Assembly (NCBI RefSeq): GCF_040616545.1
Contig: NZ_CP156688.1
Coordinates: 496,001-560,000 of the forward strand
Source of the DNA: Akkermansia muciniphila
GTDB lineage: Bacteria; Verrucomicrobiota; Verrucomicrobiia; Verrucomicrobiales; Akkermansiaceae
Direction: 5' to 3'
Length of the DNA stretch: 64,000 nucleotides
Shown in pieces: positions 35,640-45,450 of this stretch. How positions within the stretch are numbered: position 1 is the stretch's first letter; each line of letters begins with the position of its first letter. The notes beneath the pieces were generated by a model, which was not told where the DNA came from, searched no databases, and saw nothing but the letters and a program-made list of their open reading frames with translations. The position numbers and the translations under genes were made by a program.

Positions 35640-36281
35640 TCATGCGGGAGAATTTGACTCCGTTCCTGAGGATGCAGCCTCATCATCTTTTCCCGCCGTG
35701 CCCCATATCTCGCGGTCCTTTTCCGTCACGGGCCTCATCACGCGGCAGGGGTTTCCTACGGCCACCACGTTGGCGGGAATGTTCTTCGTCACCACGCTTC
35801 CCGCGCCTATCACGGAATTCCGTCCGATACGCACGCCCGGTCCAATGGCCGTATGGCCGCCTATCCATACGCCGTCCTCAATGGTGACGGGCAGCGCAAA
35901 TTCCAGCCCGTCCCGCCTCAGCCCCGGGTCCACGGGATGCGTAGCGGTGTAAATTCCCACATTGGGGCCTATCAGCACATCATTGCCGATCGTGACGGCG
36001 GCGCAGTCCAGCACCACCAGGTTGAAGTTGGCATATACGCGGTCCCCCAGCCGGATATTCGTTCCATAGTCGCACCGCAGGGGAGGCTCCAGATAGCAAT
36101 TGTCCCCCATGCGGCCGAAGAGCTCCCGCGCCACTTCCCGTCGCAGACTTTCCTCCTCCGGAGCGGACTGGTTGTAACGGAAGAGAAGCTTGCGCGCCCT
36201 CAGGCGCCCGGCAGTCAATTCGGAATCCTGGGCATTGTACAAACGCCCGGCCAGCATGTTATTCCAGTCCTTCGAGGCCAT
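35640..36281 (-). CDS. Maa/NodL/LacA-type sugar O-acetyltransferase
   Basis: A 213-residue left-handed beta-helix acetyltransferase. The N-terminal cap NNMLAGRLYNAQDSEL is the maltose-acetyltransferase motif, and hexapeptide turns (IGPNVGIYTATHPVD with the catalytic His, IGGHTAIGPGVRIGRNSVIGAGSVV) follow. The acceptor is unknown. Its start overlaps the L,D-transpeptidase end by 23 bp, so the two genes are co-translated; a cell-envelope sugar acceptor is possible but unproven. Confidence 0.9.
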   Translation of the reverse strand: MASKDWNNMLAGRLYNAQDSELTAGRLRARKLLFRYNQSAPEEESLRREVARELFGRMGDNCYLEPPLRCDYGTNIRLGDRVYANFNLVVLDCAAVTIGNDVLIGPNVGIYTATHPVDPGLRRDGLEFALPVTIEDGVWIGGHTAIGPGVRIGRNSVIGAGSVVTKNIPANVVAVGNPCRVMRPVTEKDREIWGTAGKDDEAASSGTESNSPA

Positions 36282-37122
36282 TGGTTGAAGAGGGGTTCAC
36301 GGCATCCGCGCCGGAAGAAGGCAGCGGCATGATCTCCCGTTCTTCAACAGACGGCACGGTCGCGGCATCCTTCCCCACGGATGCCTCCGACTCTACAAGC
36401 TCCTTCTTCCCGGAGGAAGAGGAATTTGCGCCAGCCCGGGCAGGGGACGGCCTGTGCACCGTCCTGAAAATGCCGGACGGCTTTTTCTGAAGTTCATGAA
36501 TGCTCCAGCTCCCGTCCCGGACAATCACGCGGGTTCCCACGGGAGCCACTTCAAACAGATTCCTTGCAATCAGGTGGGGGATGCGGATGCAGCCATGGGA
36601 GGACGGGCGCCCGGGCAGGTAACCTTCATGAATGCCCACAGCCCCGTTCACCCTCATGAAATAGGGCATCTTGGCCGCTTCAAACCGTTCTCCGGGACGC
36701 GCGGCGTCCTTCCGTATATCCCCGTCCCGCTGCTCTCCGGCGGCATTGATGAAAGCGCCGTAATAGGAATGGTGGTCCGCGTCCTTGGAGGAAATCCGGA
36801 AGTAGCCCGCAGGCGTCATGCCCGGGCTCCTGCCGGAACTGATGGGGCCGTACCCAATGCGGTGCGTTCCACGGTACACGTACATCATCTGCTTTTTCTT
36901 ATCCACCACAACCAGCAGCTTTCCGGGCAGTGAAGGGTCATCCTCCCACTTGAGCAGATGCCCCGGAATGGTTCCCGTTTCCTCAAAATACCCGGTCAGT
37001 TCCTCCACCGGAACGCTGGACGAGGAGGACAGGGAGGCATCCCCGCCCGTCGTGCCGCAGGAAGAAAACAGAACGGGCACGCACAGGCAGGGAACCAGCA
37101 AATGGAAAAGGGATAACTTCAT
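36259..37122 (-). CDS. L,D-transpeptidase (YkuD domain) lipoprotein
   Basis: A 287-residue periplasmic enzyme expected to make 3-3 peptidoglycan cross-links or anchor proteins to the wall. The ATG at 37122 gives a lipoprotein signal ending LFSSC. The catalytic motif HEGYLPGRPSSHGCIRI carries the conserved His, Ser-His-Gly and nucleophile Cys; VVDKKKQMMYVYRG starts the fold. The C-terminal 80 residues are low-complexity Ser/Glu/Ala, perhaps a linker. It overlaps the downstream acetyltransferase gene. Confidence 0.9.
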   Translation of the reverse strand: MKLSLFHLLVPCLCVPVLFSSCGTTGGDASLSSSSSVPVEELTGYFEETGTIPGHLLKWEDDPSLPGKLLVVVDKKKQMMYVYRGTHRIGYGPISSGRSPGMTPAGYFRISSKDADHHSYYGAFINAAGEQRDGDIRKDAARPGERFEAAKMPYFMRVNGAVGIHEGYLPGRPSSHGCIRIPHLIARNLFEVAPVGTRVIVRDGSWSIHELQKKPSGIFRTVHRPSPARAGANSSSSGKKELVESEASVGKDAATVPSVEEREIMPLPSSGADAVNPSSTNGLEGLE

Positions 37123-37179
37123 TTCGGGGAGTCGCATCACTGCGTTAGACAACGGAGGGCCGGAAAAAAGAACCGCTTT

Positions 37180-37195
37180 TTGACAAAACTGTCAA
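37180..37195. repeat. Inverted repeat between the L,D-transpeptidase and the terminase-like gene
   Basis: TTGACA (37180-37185), AAAC, TGTCAA (37190-37195). It lies 38 bp past the terminase-like stop and 58 bp before the L,D-transpeptidase start, both on the minus strand, so it could be a weak terminator, a -35/operator element or chance. Confidence 0.35.
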
Positions 37196-37233
37196 CCATC
37201 AATCAAAAAAATTCCTTTTTCCGCTCCGCGTCC

Positions 37234-38865
37234 CTACCACATCCGGGCTCGTCTGCCGCGCCCGCCGCCATTCCCGGGGCCGTGGAGCAGGCCGTGGGAC
37301 CACGCTTCCGCAAAGGTGCGCGCGGCATCCGCCGTATGGGAATGTCCGTCATGCACGGGGCTTTCCGCCACGGCGCCTCCCGCGCCGGGCGGCCTGGACC
37401 GGTACAGCTCCAGATGCTCCACCCCGCCCGGTTCCTCTTCCCCGCGCCCGTTGCGCATCCTTTCCTGGGTGCGGGCATGGAAGAAACTGCGCTCCAGCAG
37501 TTCCCGCAGCGTATTGATGCCGCGCCAGACGTCCGTTGTCCTGGGAACGACGCGCACATTAGCCAATCCAAGCCGCGCCATGCTCTCCACGTAGGAAACG
37601 CCGTGGGCATCCCTCCGCGCGGCATCATGCGGCAGCAGGTGGGCCGTCACCGTCACGCCGTGCCGCTTCTCCCATTCCCTCATTTTTTCCACGTAATGGG
37701 CCAGGGGCTCCTGGCTGGCGGCATAATGGTCCAGCCAGTGGAAACTGTCCCCCAGCACCTGCACCAGCCAAATGGCCGTATGGTCGCTCAGGCCCAGGTC
37801 CCACGCCGTGAAGGAGGGGGCCTCCGGGTCCGCCTGAAACTCCATCCCCACGCGCCCCTGTTCCCGGAGGGCCATGATGCGGCTGCCGTAAATGCTGCCT
37901 TCCTCCCCGGTAGCAAACGCCTCCTGCGGCGTTCCGGGGTACTCCTGCTTCATGGCGGCTCCCATCACGCGGGCCATCCGGGCGTACCATCTTTTCTGCC
38001 CCGCGTCCAGCACCACCCCGGTGTCCCGCTCCAGGGAAAGAAAATACTCGTCCAGCTCCCGGCTCCACCTGCCGCGCCCGGGCAAGGTGTATTCCTCCTG
38101 GTCAAACCAGCTGAAAAAGAAAAACCGGAAGTCCAGCGGAGACAATTCGCCCTTGCCCATGTTCTCCATGGCCTGGCGCGTCAGCTCGTAATTCACGCCG
38201 TACCGCCCCCCTTCATGGGTGCTCTCCTTCAGGATAAAACCGCCGGGGGGCACCGTATTGATCGCCCCCGTACGTATTTCCCTGGCACGCCACGGGGCAT
38301 GCACGGAAACGTGCGCCAGCTCGGAGACGTGCAGGAACTGCATGGTGCCCCCGCGCAGGTTCGTTCCCACGCGCACATCGCTTCCGTTGGCAAAAGCCAG
38401 ACGGGTGCGCGCAGACGTACAGGGACGCCATACCCCCTTTTTCTCCACGCCGGAGAGGCTTTTGATTCTCTCTCCCAGCCGGGCCAGGGCCACATCCATC
38501 GCGGAAGGATTGGGCGGAATGTAATCCAGATGGTCCCAGGCGAAGTGCAGCTTGGCAAGCTTCTGCTGGGCGTCCGGCAGGCTTTTGTCAATGATGCCGC
38601 AGTGGAAATTGGACCGGAACAGGCTCATATCCAGCATCAGCATGGCCACATACGTGGAAATGCCAAGCTGGCGGGCCTTCAGGATGTCGTTCCTGTACCA
38701 CAGCCGCTCATGAAGCCGCCGCTGCGCCCTGTTCAGGGAAAAACGCTGGAGCTGCCCCGCCTTGTTCTCAATCCAGTACAGGTGTTCCAGCCGCCAGAGC
38801 TGGCTGGACAACACGGACCGCCACGGCAGGCTCCAGGACTCCGTCAGATGATCAGAAGTTTCCAT
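37234..38865 (-). CDS. Phage terminase large subunit-like protein (ATPase plus nuclease)
   Basis: A 543-residue TerL-type protein, normally the motor that packages viral DNA. The ATPase shows a Walker-A-like ILKARQLGIST (61-71), as in many phage terminases, and MQFLHVSELAHV with a candidate catalytic E182. The linker has the TerL hallmark QEYPGTPQEAF (307-317). The RNase H-like nuclease keeps candidate metal ligands D356 (AWDLGLSDHT), D414 (LPHDAARR) and D513 (HTADAAR), so both activities look intact. It overlaps the end of the 1728-residue gene by 14 bp. No small terminase, portal or capsid gene is adjacent. Confidence 0.8.
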   Translation of the reverse strand: METSDHLTESWSLPWRSVLSSQLWRLEHLYWIENKAGQLQRFSLNRAQRRLHERLWYRNDILKARQLGISTYVAMLMLDMSLFRSNFHCGIIDKSLPDAQQKLAKLHFAWDHLDYIPPNPSAMDVALARLGERIKSLSGVEKKGVWRPCTSARTRLAFANGSDVRVGTNLRGGTMQFLHVSELAHVSVHAPWRAREIRTGAINTVPPGGFILKESTHEGGRYGVNYELTRQAMENMGKGELSPLDFRFFFFSWFDQEEYTLPGRGRWSRELDEYFLSLERDTGVVLDAGQKRWYARMARVMGAAMKQEYPGTPQEAFATGEEGSIYGSRIMALREQGRVGMEFQADPEAPSFTAWDLGLSDHTAIWLVQVLGDSFHWLDHYAASQEPLAHYVEKMREWEKRHGVTVTAHLLPHDAARRDAHGVSYVESMARLGLANVRVVPRTTDVWRGINTLRELLERSFFHARTQERMRNGRGEEEPGGVEHLELYRSRPPGAGGAVAESPVHDGHSHTADAARTFAEAWSHGLLHGPGNGGGRGRRARMW

Positions 38866-41800
38866 GTTCGTCCACCAGTTCCTTCAGCAGGGCGCCCTCG
38901 CCCGTCATTCCCCTCAGGGCCTCCGTCCCCTTGTCCAGGGGCAGGCGGTACGCCAGAGGATCGTTCAGCACGTGGGAGACAAAGCGCAGGGCCTGCACCA
39001 TGACGGGGTCAAGCAGGTCCAGCCTGCCGCGCAAATAACTTTCCCGCACGCCCAGCTCCTCATACAGCCGGATGACGTCCTCCATAAAGCATCCCACGGC
39101 CTCTTCCCTGTTCCACCAGAAGCGTTCCTGCGCATCCGCATCCCCCAGCGTTTCCAGAATACGGCCCAGGGACCGCGCCCGGCTCTCCCTCGCGGTCTCC
39201 GGAGTGGGCTCCTCTCCGGCCCCCGTAAAGCACTCCAGCGGAATATAGGAATCCCGTCCGGCACCCGCGGGCAGACCGTGCCTGTCCAGATAGGCGCCGT
39301 TCCACGCATGCACCACGTACGGAGCGCGCGCCTGCCGCACGGGGCTCTCCGGAATGCCCGGCATCAGGCGCACGGTATGCCCCGGATCGTCCGGGTCACG
39401 GTAAATCACACAATTGGCATACATCGCGCGCGCCTCCTCCGGATCAGGCAGGAAGGGGAGCATGCCGCCCCTCACTTCATCCTGCCGATGGTCCAGGACA
39501 TCAATCAGGGTGGCGGCTTCATCCAGGGGGACCTCCCGGCTCCACCACGCGGGCACCCCCTCGGGAACCGCGGCGGAATCAATGCGGTAAGTTTTGCCCC
39601 GCCAGACGATGCCGGACTCCGCTGCTTCCGGGCGGTCCGCAAAGTTCCGCCTCACCTCGTCCAGCGTCTCCACCGCACGAGCCACGTCCGGACGGCTGCT
39701 CCACGCGGCAGGGGCAGCCACGCCGCGCCTGACGGAAAACTCCTCCTCCACATAGGCGGGAGCATCCAGAACAGGCTCCGGGAGGGAGTCGCCCATGGCG
39801 GACAGGGAAACGCCTTTCGCCCGCAGAGTTCCGTGCCCGGCCCGGAGCGGGCGCTTCACCAAATGGAGGTACAGGCCGGGATGCTCCGAATCCGCACGCC
39901 ATGAATTCAACTGGGGAAACTCCCGGAGCGCCCGGGCCAGTTCCGCCATGCGGTGTTCCGCCAGCCGCTCCATCCGGCGCGTTGAGCCGCCGCCGTATCC
40001 ATCCAGCGCAGCCAGGGCGCGCACCAGGTCCTCCTTCACGTGGTCCGGGGCCGTAGATAAAAGCCTCCCGGTCATCAGGCTGTGGGCATACCTCTCCATC
40101 ATGGGGAGGCGCACCTCCGCGCCGCCGGCATTCCAGGCGCGTTCCGCCCGTATCCGGTCGTTCATCCCCACCGTTTCATGAAGCATGCCCATGAACTCGG
40201 CAGTCTCCGGCCCCTCCTTCAGCGTTTCCTTCAATTCCGCGGCACGGAGCACCAGCCCCTCAAGGGGTTCAGGAGCCCTGTCCGGACTCGCGGCCCCGTA
40301 ACGCGCCCATGAAGCTACCGTTTCCGGAACGGCGTCATGATCCAGATGCGCAAAGAAATACTCCTTGGAAAGCTGGGACAGTTCTTCAATCAGTTCCGTC
40401 TCTCCCGGCAGCTTCCGGCGCCGCGGCACGCGGCCCAGGCGCTTCAGCATCTCCCACGCGCCCTCCGGAGAGAGCTGGTCCGTGCGCATCAGCCGATCCC
40501 AGACAACCTCCGCCTTGTCCTCAATCAGGGCCAGGGGGTTGTCCGTGTTATGGAGGCGCAGGCGGTGCATCACCAGCCCCTTGGCCGTGGGAACGGGCAT
40601 ATTGTCCGCATCCACCCCCAGCCGCTGCGCCTCGCCCACATACTTGCCGTGAATGTCCATGCGCTCCTTCAGGGCATCCGGGCTCATCAGCGTTTCAGCG
40701 GCTACGCGTCCCCTGCCCGTCACCTCCAGACGGTCACCGGAGCCCACGGCCCCGCGCACGCCGTAACCGGCTTTCAGCATATCCGCCACCGCCATGGACG
40801 ACAGGCTGTCGTACAGGCAGGAGAGGCGTTCCCCATGCGCGTTTTCCAGCCCTGAAGTCAGCCGCAGGTAGTTGGTATCCCATTCCGGATGCCCGCTGCG
40901 GGCATGCCACTCCCAGCTCCGGATCAAATCCCTCTTGGCCATGCAGGCCGGGGAAAACATCATGGAGACATGGGCCATCAGGTCCGCCCCGGCGGCCTCC
41001 CGCGAAGGGTGCCAGTCCGACCACCTGCCGTTGGGGTATTTCACCCTCCACAGCCTTTCTCCTTCCCTGTTTCCGCGCGATGATTGGAACAGGCGCGGCG
41101 TCAGGCGCGACAGGTTCTCCACCGCCTTCTCCGTACCCGGATAGACGCGCGGCGCGGCCTGCGCCGGCCCGGCATCCAGACGTGAAGCATCCAGAACGGA
41201 GGCATACCGGGCCACATGCTCCGGCTCCACTTCCAGAAAGCGGGACAGCAGCCGGCCATAGCTCTCCACCGGCGTATAGCCGCGCCCCACATGAACATCA
41301 AACTCCTTCATGTTGGGAAGCACCTGGAACAAACTGTTCACGTCCGCCTGGGTTCCCCACACAAAACGGTTCATTTCCCGCAGTTCCGGACTCACCCCGT
41401 GGCGCTCCCGGTCCCCCAGGGAAGCCATCATGGAACTCATCCGGGACAGGGCGGACGGAAGCCCGTCCGGTCCGGAAGCCTGTTCCAGCAGCTCCGGAGC
41501 GCGCAGCAGGGCGCTGCCTTCCTCCAGCCAGCGGCGCGCCCTGGAGCAAGCCTCCCCGTTACGGCAGAACGACTCCCACAAGCGAAGGGCCACATGGGCG
41601 GACACCTCCTCATGGGAAGCGCCGTGCACCCGCTCCATCACCCCCTCATAAACATTCGCGCGCGTCCGGCGGTCCATCTCCACCGTAAGAGCATCCCAAT
41701 CCGTGCCGGAAAAGCCCACGCCGCGGCCGGCTTCCTCCGGATAAGCCAGCAGTAGCATCCTGTACGGACGGTAGGCGCGCCTCTTGAGCCTGTCTTCCAC

Positions 41801-44038
41801 AAACGCCCGGCGCAAGCCGTCCGCATGCACGTCATAATCCGCCGCATTCCTCAAACGCCACGGAATTTCCCGGCCATTCCTGTTCCGGGCCAGCCCCAGG
41901 TCTTCCTCCTCCATACGGCACAGGGCCTCATACCAGGAGGAAAGGGCCTCCTCCACGGAATGGCGGCCCTGCGTCCTCTTCATTTCCACGCCGGGCGCGG
42001 GTTCCGCCTCATAAACGCGCCGTCCGTCCGCCACGGCGGACTCTCCCACGCGCGGCAATCCGGCCCGCAGCAGCCATTTGGTCCTGGCCTCCGCATGTTC
42101 CGGGTGCGGAAAGAGTTTTTTCAACACCGCTTCCGACTCCGGAAAATCCCTCATCTTCCAGGGCTTCGTCCGGACGGGGGAAGGCATTTCCAGAAAATCC
42201 CGCACGTCCTGCTCCGTCCTTAAAAAGGGTTCTCCGGCCTCATCCAGCACACGGGACCATTCCATGGCCTTCCGGGAAATGTACAGGGACCCCCACAGGG
42301 GGGAATCACGCAGGGACTTTTGGAGCAGTTCCCCGGCGCGGCGTACGTCCTTCTCCCGCAGGATGCGGGCCGCCGCTTCATCCGGAATGCCGAACGCCTT
42401 CAGCGGCGCGCCATCACCCAGCAGCGTTCCGGCATGGCGGAAATGATGCAGGGAAGTCTTCCCGGCTCCGATCAGCAGGAAAGGCATCATCATGGCGGCC
42501 TCCCTCAACTGGTCGTCCAAGGATACCTGCCTTTCCTTCCAGCCTTCCCAATCCACGCCGGACTCCTTGCCTGTAGCCGCGCCCACGCCTTCCTGAACCA
42601 TCATGGGCGTCAGCTCCATCAGCTTGTTCTCCGCCGCCATCTTCACGGCATCAGCCGCCATGGCGCCCGTTCCGGAAAGAACCGCCCCCATGCTGCCGGA
42701 GGCGGATCTCACGGCCCGGAAGGCGCGCATTCCCTGCCCCACCATACGCTGGCCCAGCTTCGTCATCCCGAAGGAAAGCAGGGTATTTATCCCCCCGGAC
42801 GCCACGGCCCCGCCCATCTGCGCGTCAAACACGCCTTCCGGATTCATGCGGCGCGCATCCGCCATATGGCGCCCCGTTTCCCCGGCCATCAGAACGCCCA
42901 GCCCCGCCGGGCCGCCAAACGCCAGCGCCGTGGACGCGCCCTGCTGGGCCATGTCCACCAGCAGTTCCCGGAACCAGGGGGCATCCTTTCCTCCGCGCAG
43001 GGGGGCGAACTCCATCCTGGCAAAATTCCGCAGCTCCTCAAAGCTTCTGGAATACCTGTCCAGCGTCTCCTTTTCACTTCCTTCCGGGAGGGTCCAGGCC
43101 GCACCGTTCACGGCCAGCTGGACCACATTCTCCGCCATCTCCGCCGCGCCGCGCTTCAGCGCCCTTCCCAGGGCATCCCGGAAATCGGGGCGGGAGCGCA
43201 GGCTGGGAGCCATCATGCGGTATACCTTCTGCCGGTCCCCCTCCTCCAGCGACGCCAGGCAATCCACGGCACGCACCACATCCGGAACGCCGGCGGCTAC
43301 CTTCCGGTTCACTTGCACGGCGGGGAAATCTCCCGGGGCGGGAGCTTCATTGGCTACCAGCCCCTCCAGCCCCTTCCGGATCATTCCGGCGGCATCTTCC
43401 AGACGGTTCCTGTCATCCAGGGCATCGGACACGGCCCGGTTCTTCAATTGTTCCGCTACGGCCTGCAAATCCTCCGGCCAGGCGGAAACGGCCTCCCGGA
43501 GCCGTTCATCCGGAGCCTCCCTGTTTCCGGCCAGCGTCCGGTCATACTCCTCCTGATACAGTTCAAACAACGTTTCCCGCTGGGAAAGGCGCACCTGGTT
43601 GTGCATGGAGACGGCCACAAACAACTCGTCATCAGACTTGCCGGACGCGCCGTACTGCCGCGCCACCTGCTCCCGGATCCCCTTCCAGTCCCGCCGGATG
43701 CGTTCACGGGGAATCTCCCCTGAATCCGCCACCCAGGACTGCATCACGCACGCGGCCACCCGCTCCCGGTCAGCCGTTCCCGCCGGATACACGGCTTCCG
43801 CCTTGCGCCTCACTTCCAGGGGAATCGTCATCACGTCCCCCGTCAGCACGCTGTTCCAGTATTCTTCACGCGCCGCCGCCTCACGCTCCGGGCTCTCCCG
43901 CGTGCCGTAAGCTTCTCCGGAGGGCCCGGTCACTGCCGGAGCGGAACTTTCCTCCCTGTGCACGGGAGACCTTTCCGGCGCTCCATCTTCCAGCGGCAGG
44001 GTTCCTGCCTTTTCCCGATTCATCTCATTTTCCATCAT
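38852..44038 (-). CDS. Giant 1728-residue phage-like protein, possible ejection protein
   Basis: No family recognised with confidence. It is a soluble-looking, charged and helical protein with small-residue-rich hydrophobic segments around residues 370-540 (STALAFGGPAGLGVLMAGE, MMMPFLLIGAG). That pattern, the size and the place between a coiled-coil protein and a terminase resemble phage internal virion (gp16-like) or large polyvalent proteins. The start is TAATG-overlapped with the upstream gene and the end overlaps the terminase-like gene, so all three are co-translated. Codon use and GC match the host, which argues against very recent arrival. Confidence 0.6.
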   Translation of the reverse strand: MMENEMNREKAGTLPLEDGAPERSPVHREESSAPAVTGPSGEAYGTRESPEREAAAREEYWNSVLTGDVMTIPLEVRRKAEAVYPAGTADRERVAACVMQSWVADSGEIPRERIRRDWKGIREQVARQYGASGKSDDELFVAVSMHNQVRLSQRETLFELYQEEYDRTLAGNREAPDERLREAVSAWPEDLQAVAEQLKNRAVSDALDDRNRLEDAAGMIRKGLEGLVANEAPAPGDFPAVQVNRKVAAGVPDVVRAVDCLASLEEGDRQKVYRMMAPSLRSRPDFRDALGRALKRGAAEMAENVVQLAVNGAAWTLPEGSEKETLDRYSRSFEELRNFARMEFAPLRGGKDAPWFRELLVDMAQQGASTALAFGGPAGLGVLMAGETGRHMADARRMNPEGVFDAQMGGAVASGGINTLLSFGMTKLGQRMVGQGMRAFRAVRSASGSMGAVLSGTGAMAADAVKMAAENKLMELTPMMVQEGVGAATGKESGVDWEGWKERQVSLDDQLREAAMMMPFLLIGAGKTSLHHFRHAGTLLGDGAPLKAFGIPDEAAARILREKDVRRAGELLQKSLRDSPLWGSLYISRKAMEWSRVLDEAGEPFLRTEQDVRDFLEMPSPVRTKPWKMRDFPESEAVLKKLFPHPEHAEARTKWLLRAGLPRVGESAVADGRRVYEAEPAPGVEMKRTQGRHSVEEALSSWYEALCRMEEEDLGLARNRNGREIPWRLRNAADYDVHADGLRRAFVEDRLKRRAYRPYRMLLLAYPEEAGRGVGFSGTDWDALTVEMDRRTRANVYEGVMERVHGASHEEVSAHVALRLWESFCRNGEACSRARRWLEEGSALLRAPELLEQASGPDGLPSALSRMSSMMASLGDRERHGVSPELREMNRFVWGTQADVNSLFQVLPNMKEFDVHVGRGYTPVESYGRLLSRFLEVEPEHVARYASVLDASRLDAGPAQAAPRVYPGTEKAVENLSRLTPRLFQSSRGNREGERLWRVKYPNGRWSDWHPSREAAGADLMAHVSMMFSPACMAKRDLIRSWEWHARSGHPEWDTNYLRLTSGLENAHGERLSCLYDSLSSMAVADMLKAGYGVRGAVGSGDRLEVTGRGRVAAETLMSPDALKERMDIHGKYVGEAQRLGVDADNMPVPTAKGLVMHRLRLHNTDNPLALIEDKAEVVWDRLMRTDQLSPEGAWEMLKRLGRVPRRRKLPGETELIEELSQLSKEYFFAHLDHDAVPETVASWARYGAASPDRAPEPLEGLVLRAAELKETLKEGPETAEFMGMLHETVGMNDRIRAERAWNAGGAEVRLPMMERYAHSLMTGRLLSTAPDHVKEDLVRALAALDGYGGGSTRRMERLAEHRMAELARALREFPQLNSWRADSEHPGLYLHLVKRPLRAGHGTLRAKGVSLSAMGDSLPEPVLDAPAYVEEEFSVRRGVAAPAAWSSRPDVARAVETLDEVRRNFADRPEAAESGIVWRGKTYRIDSAAVPEGVPAWWSREVPLDEAATLIDVLDHRQDEVRGGMLPFLPDPEEARAMYANCVIYRDPDDPGHTVRLMPGIPESPVRQARAPYVVHAWNGAYLDRHGLPAGAGRDSYIPLECFTGAGEEPTPETARESRARSLGRILETLGDADAQERFWWNREEAVGCFMEDVIRLYEELGVRESYLRGRLDLLDPVMVQALRFVSHVLNDPLAYRLPLDKGTEALRGMTGEGALLKELVDEHGNF

Positions 44039-45336
44039 TACTTGCCTTCCTTTCCCTTGTTCATATCCCTGAATCCCACCCAGCCCTCATCCTGAAGCCG
44101 GTTTTCCTTTTCAAAAACTTTCTCAAGCTCCGCCTCAGGCTGCTGCGGGGCTCTTCTGACCGCCTCCATCAATTCCATCTGGACGCGCTTCCATTCCTCC
44201 ACGGCGCGCGCGTCCTCCGATGGCCCCCAGGCTCCGCTGCGGAACAGGGAGGACAAGCGGCGGGAAGCCGCGCGGCGCGTCTCCTGCGGAACCTGCATCA
44301 TCACCTCCCGCCTCCGGAGGAGCCTTTCCACCTGCGGAGCAGGCAGCCCGGAAGTAGCCACTTCAATCATGGCGTCCGCATCCCCCTCCCCACCGCAATC
44401 CTCATCAACCAGGCAGGTCATGCGGCACAACAGCAAATCGTCCTCCGGTACGCTGACGCCGGAAAACTCCGCCTCCCGCCTCCGGTCCCGGGACTCCGTA
44501 TAACGCCTCAATTGCCCGGAACTGATCAAGCCGTACTTTTCCGCATTCGCCAGCCCTTCATCCCGGAGCAGGCCTCCCCCGGACACCGTGCGCGCCACGG
44601 ATTCCGCATAACGCCGCTTCAGCTCTCCATACGCCGTAACGGCCTCCTGCGCCACTTTCCTTTCCTCCGGGGTCTGCGGCGGTTCCCCGCCACCGGAAAC
44701 AAGACGAACCGCCCGGACCGGATCGCGCCGCACCTCCTGCACCGCCTGGTTCAGGGCCACGCGGCTGCGGGCATCCTCCACCATGCGGGCGGCCTCCTCC
44801 CCGGTCACAAAAACGCCGCGGCCTTCCTCAATCCTGCGTTCAGCCAGTCCGGCCTCTCCCTGCTCCACGGCGTATTCCACCCCTCCGGTCCAGGCCCGCC
44901 GCGCTTCCTCCAACTGCCCCAGGCGGGACATCTTCTGCAAATAAATGCTTCCGGCAGACTCCAGATTCTCCCTCGCCAGCTCCACCCTCTCCCGTACCGG
45001 AGCGGACATCCTGCCGGGCAGATAGGAGGGAAGCCGCTCCGCGAGCGCCTTTTTCCATCTTTCCTGAACGTGCTCCGGCTCCCCGCCGGCCTCCAATTCC
45101 CTCATCACGTCCTGTTCAAAACGGTACAGGCCGTCGCGGGCCTCCGCCCACTGTCCGGCGTCCCTCACCTCCTGCATCTCCTTCACGGCGGTTCCCGCCG
45201 TTCCGGCCAGTTCCATCACGCCCGCAGCCAGGTTCCGCACTCCGGCGGCCTGCGCTTCAAACGCGTTCAACGGAACCACGCCGGACAAATCCGGCGCCAC
45301 ATGCAGCATCCCAAAATCCTGTATTCGTATAGCCAT
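44038..45336 (-). CDS. Phage-like coiled-coil protein, possible internal virion protein
   Basis: A 432-residue protein, first gene of the phage-like cassette. I prefer ATG 45336 (MAIRIQDFGMLHVAPDLSG) to one 48 bp upstream. The short basic N-terminus, a helical region with repeated Ala/Gly (AAGVRNLAAGVMELAGTAGTA) and long Glu/Arg-rich coiled coil are the layout I know from phage internal virion and DNA-transfer proteins. There is no signal peptide or transmembrane helix. Function is inferred from neighbours only. Confidence 0.5.
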   Translation of the reverse strand: MAIRIQDFGMLHVAPDLSGVVPLNAFEAQAAGVRNLAAGVMELAGTAGTAVKEMQEVRDAGQWAEARDGLYRFEQDVMRELEAGGEPEHVQERWKKALAERLPSYLPGRMSAPVRERVELARENLESAGSIYLQKMSRLGQLEEARRAWTGGVEYAVEQGEAGLAERRIEEGRGVFVTGEEAARMVEDARSRVALNQAVQEVRRDPVRAVRLVSGGGEPPQTPEERKVAQEAVTAYGELKRRYAESVARTVSGGGLLRDEGLANAEKYGLISSGQLRRYTESRDRRREAEFSGVSVPEDDLLLCRMTCLVDEDCGGEGDADAMIEVATSGLPAPQVERLLRRREVMMQVPQETRRAASRRLSSLFRSGAWGPSEDARAVEEWKRVQMELMEAVRRAPQQPEAELEKVFEKENRLQDEGWVGFRDMNKGKEGK

Positions 45337-45450
45337 CTTTAATGGCCTCCAAGCTAGGAAGGGGACGGAAGGCCCGGCATCCATTCCAAACCGTTACCGT
45401 CCGGCACTTGCCTCTTGCCAAAACCGGACCGTTCCAACACAATCAGCCCC

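Noticed and set aside
37234-45336. Interpretation as an intact prophage
   Set aside because: There is no integrase, attachment repeat, portal, capsid, tail or lysis gene in the 8.1 kb block or its flanks.
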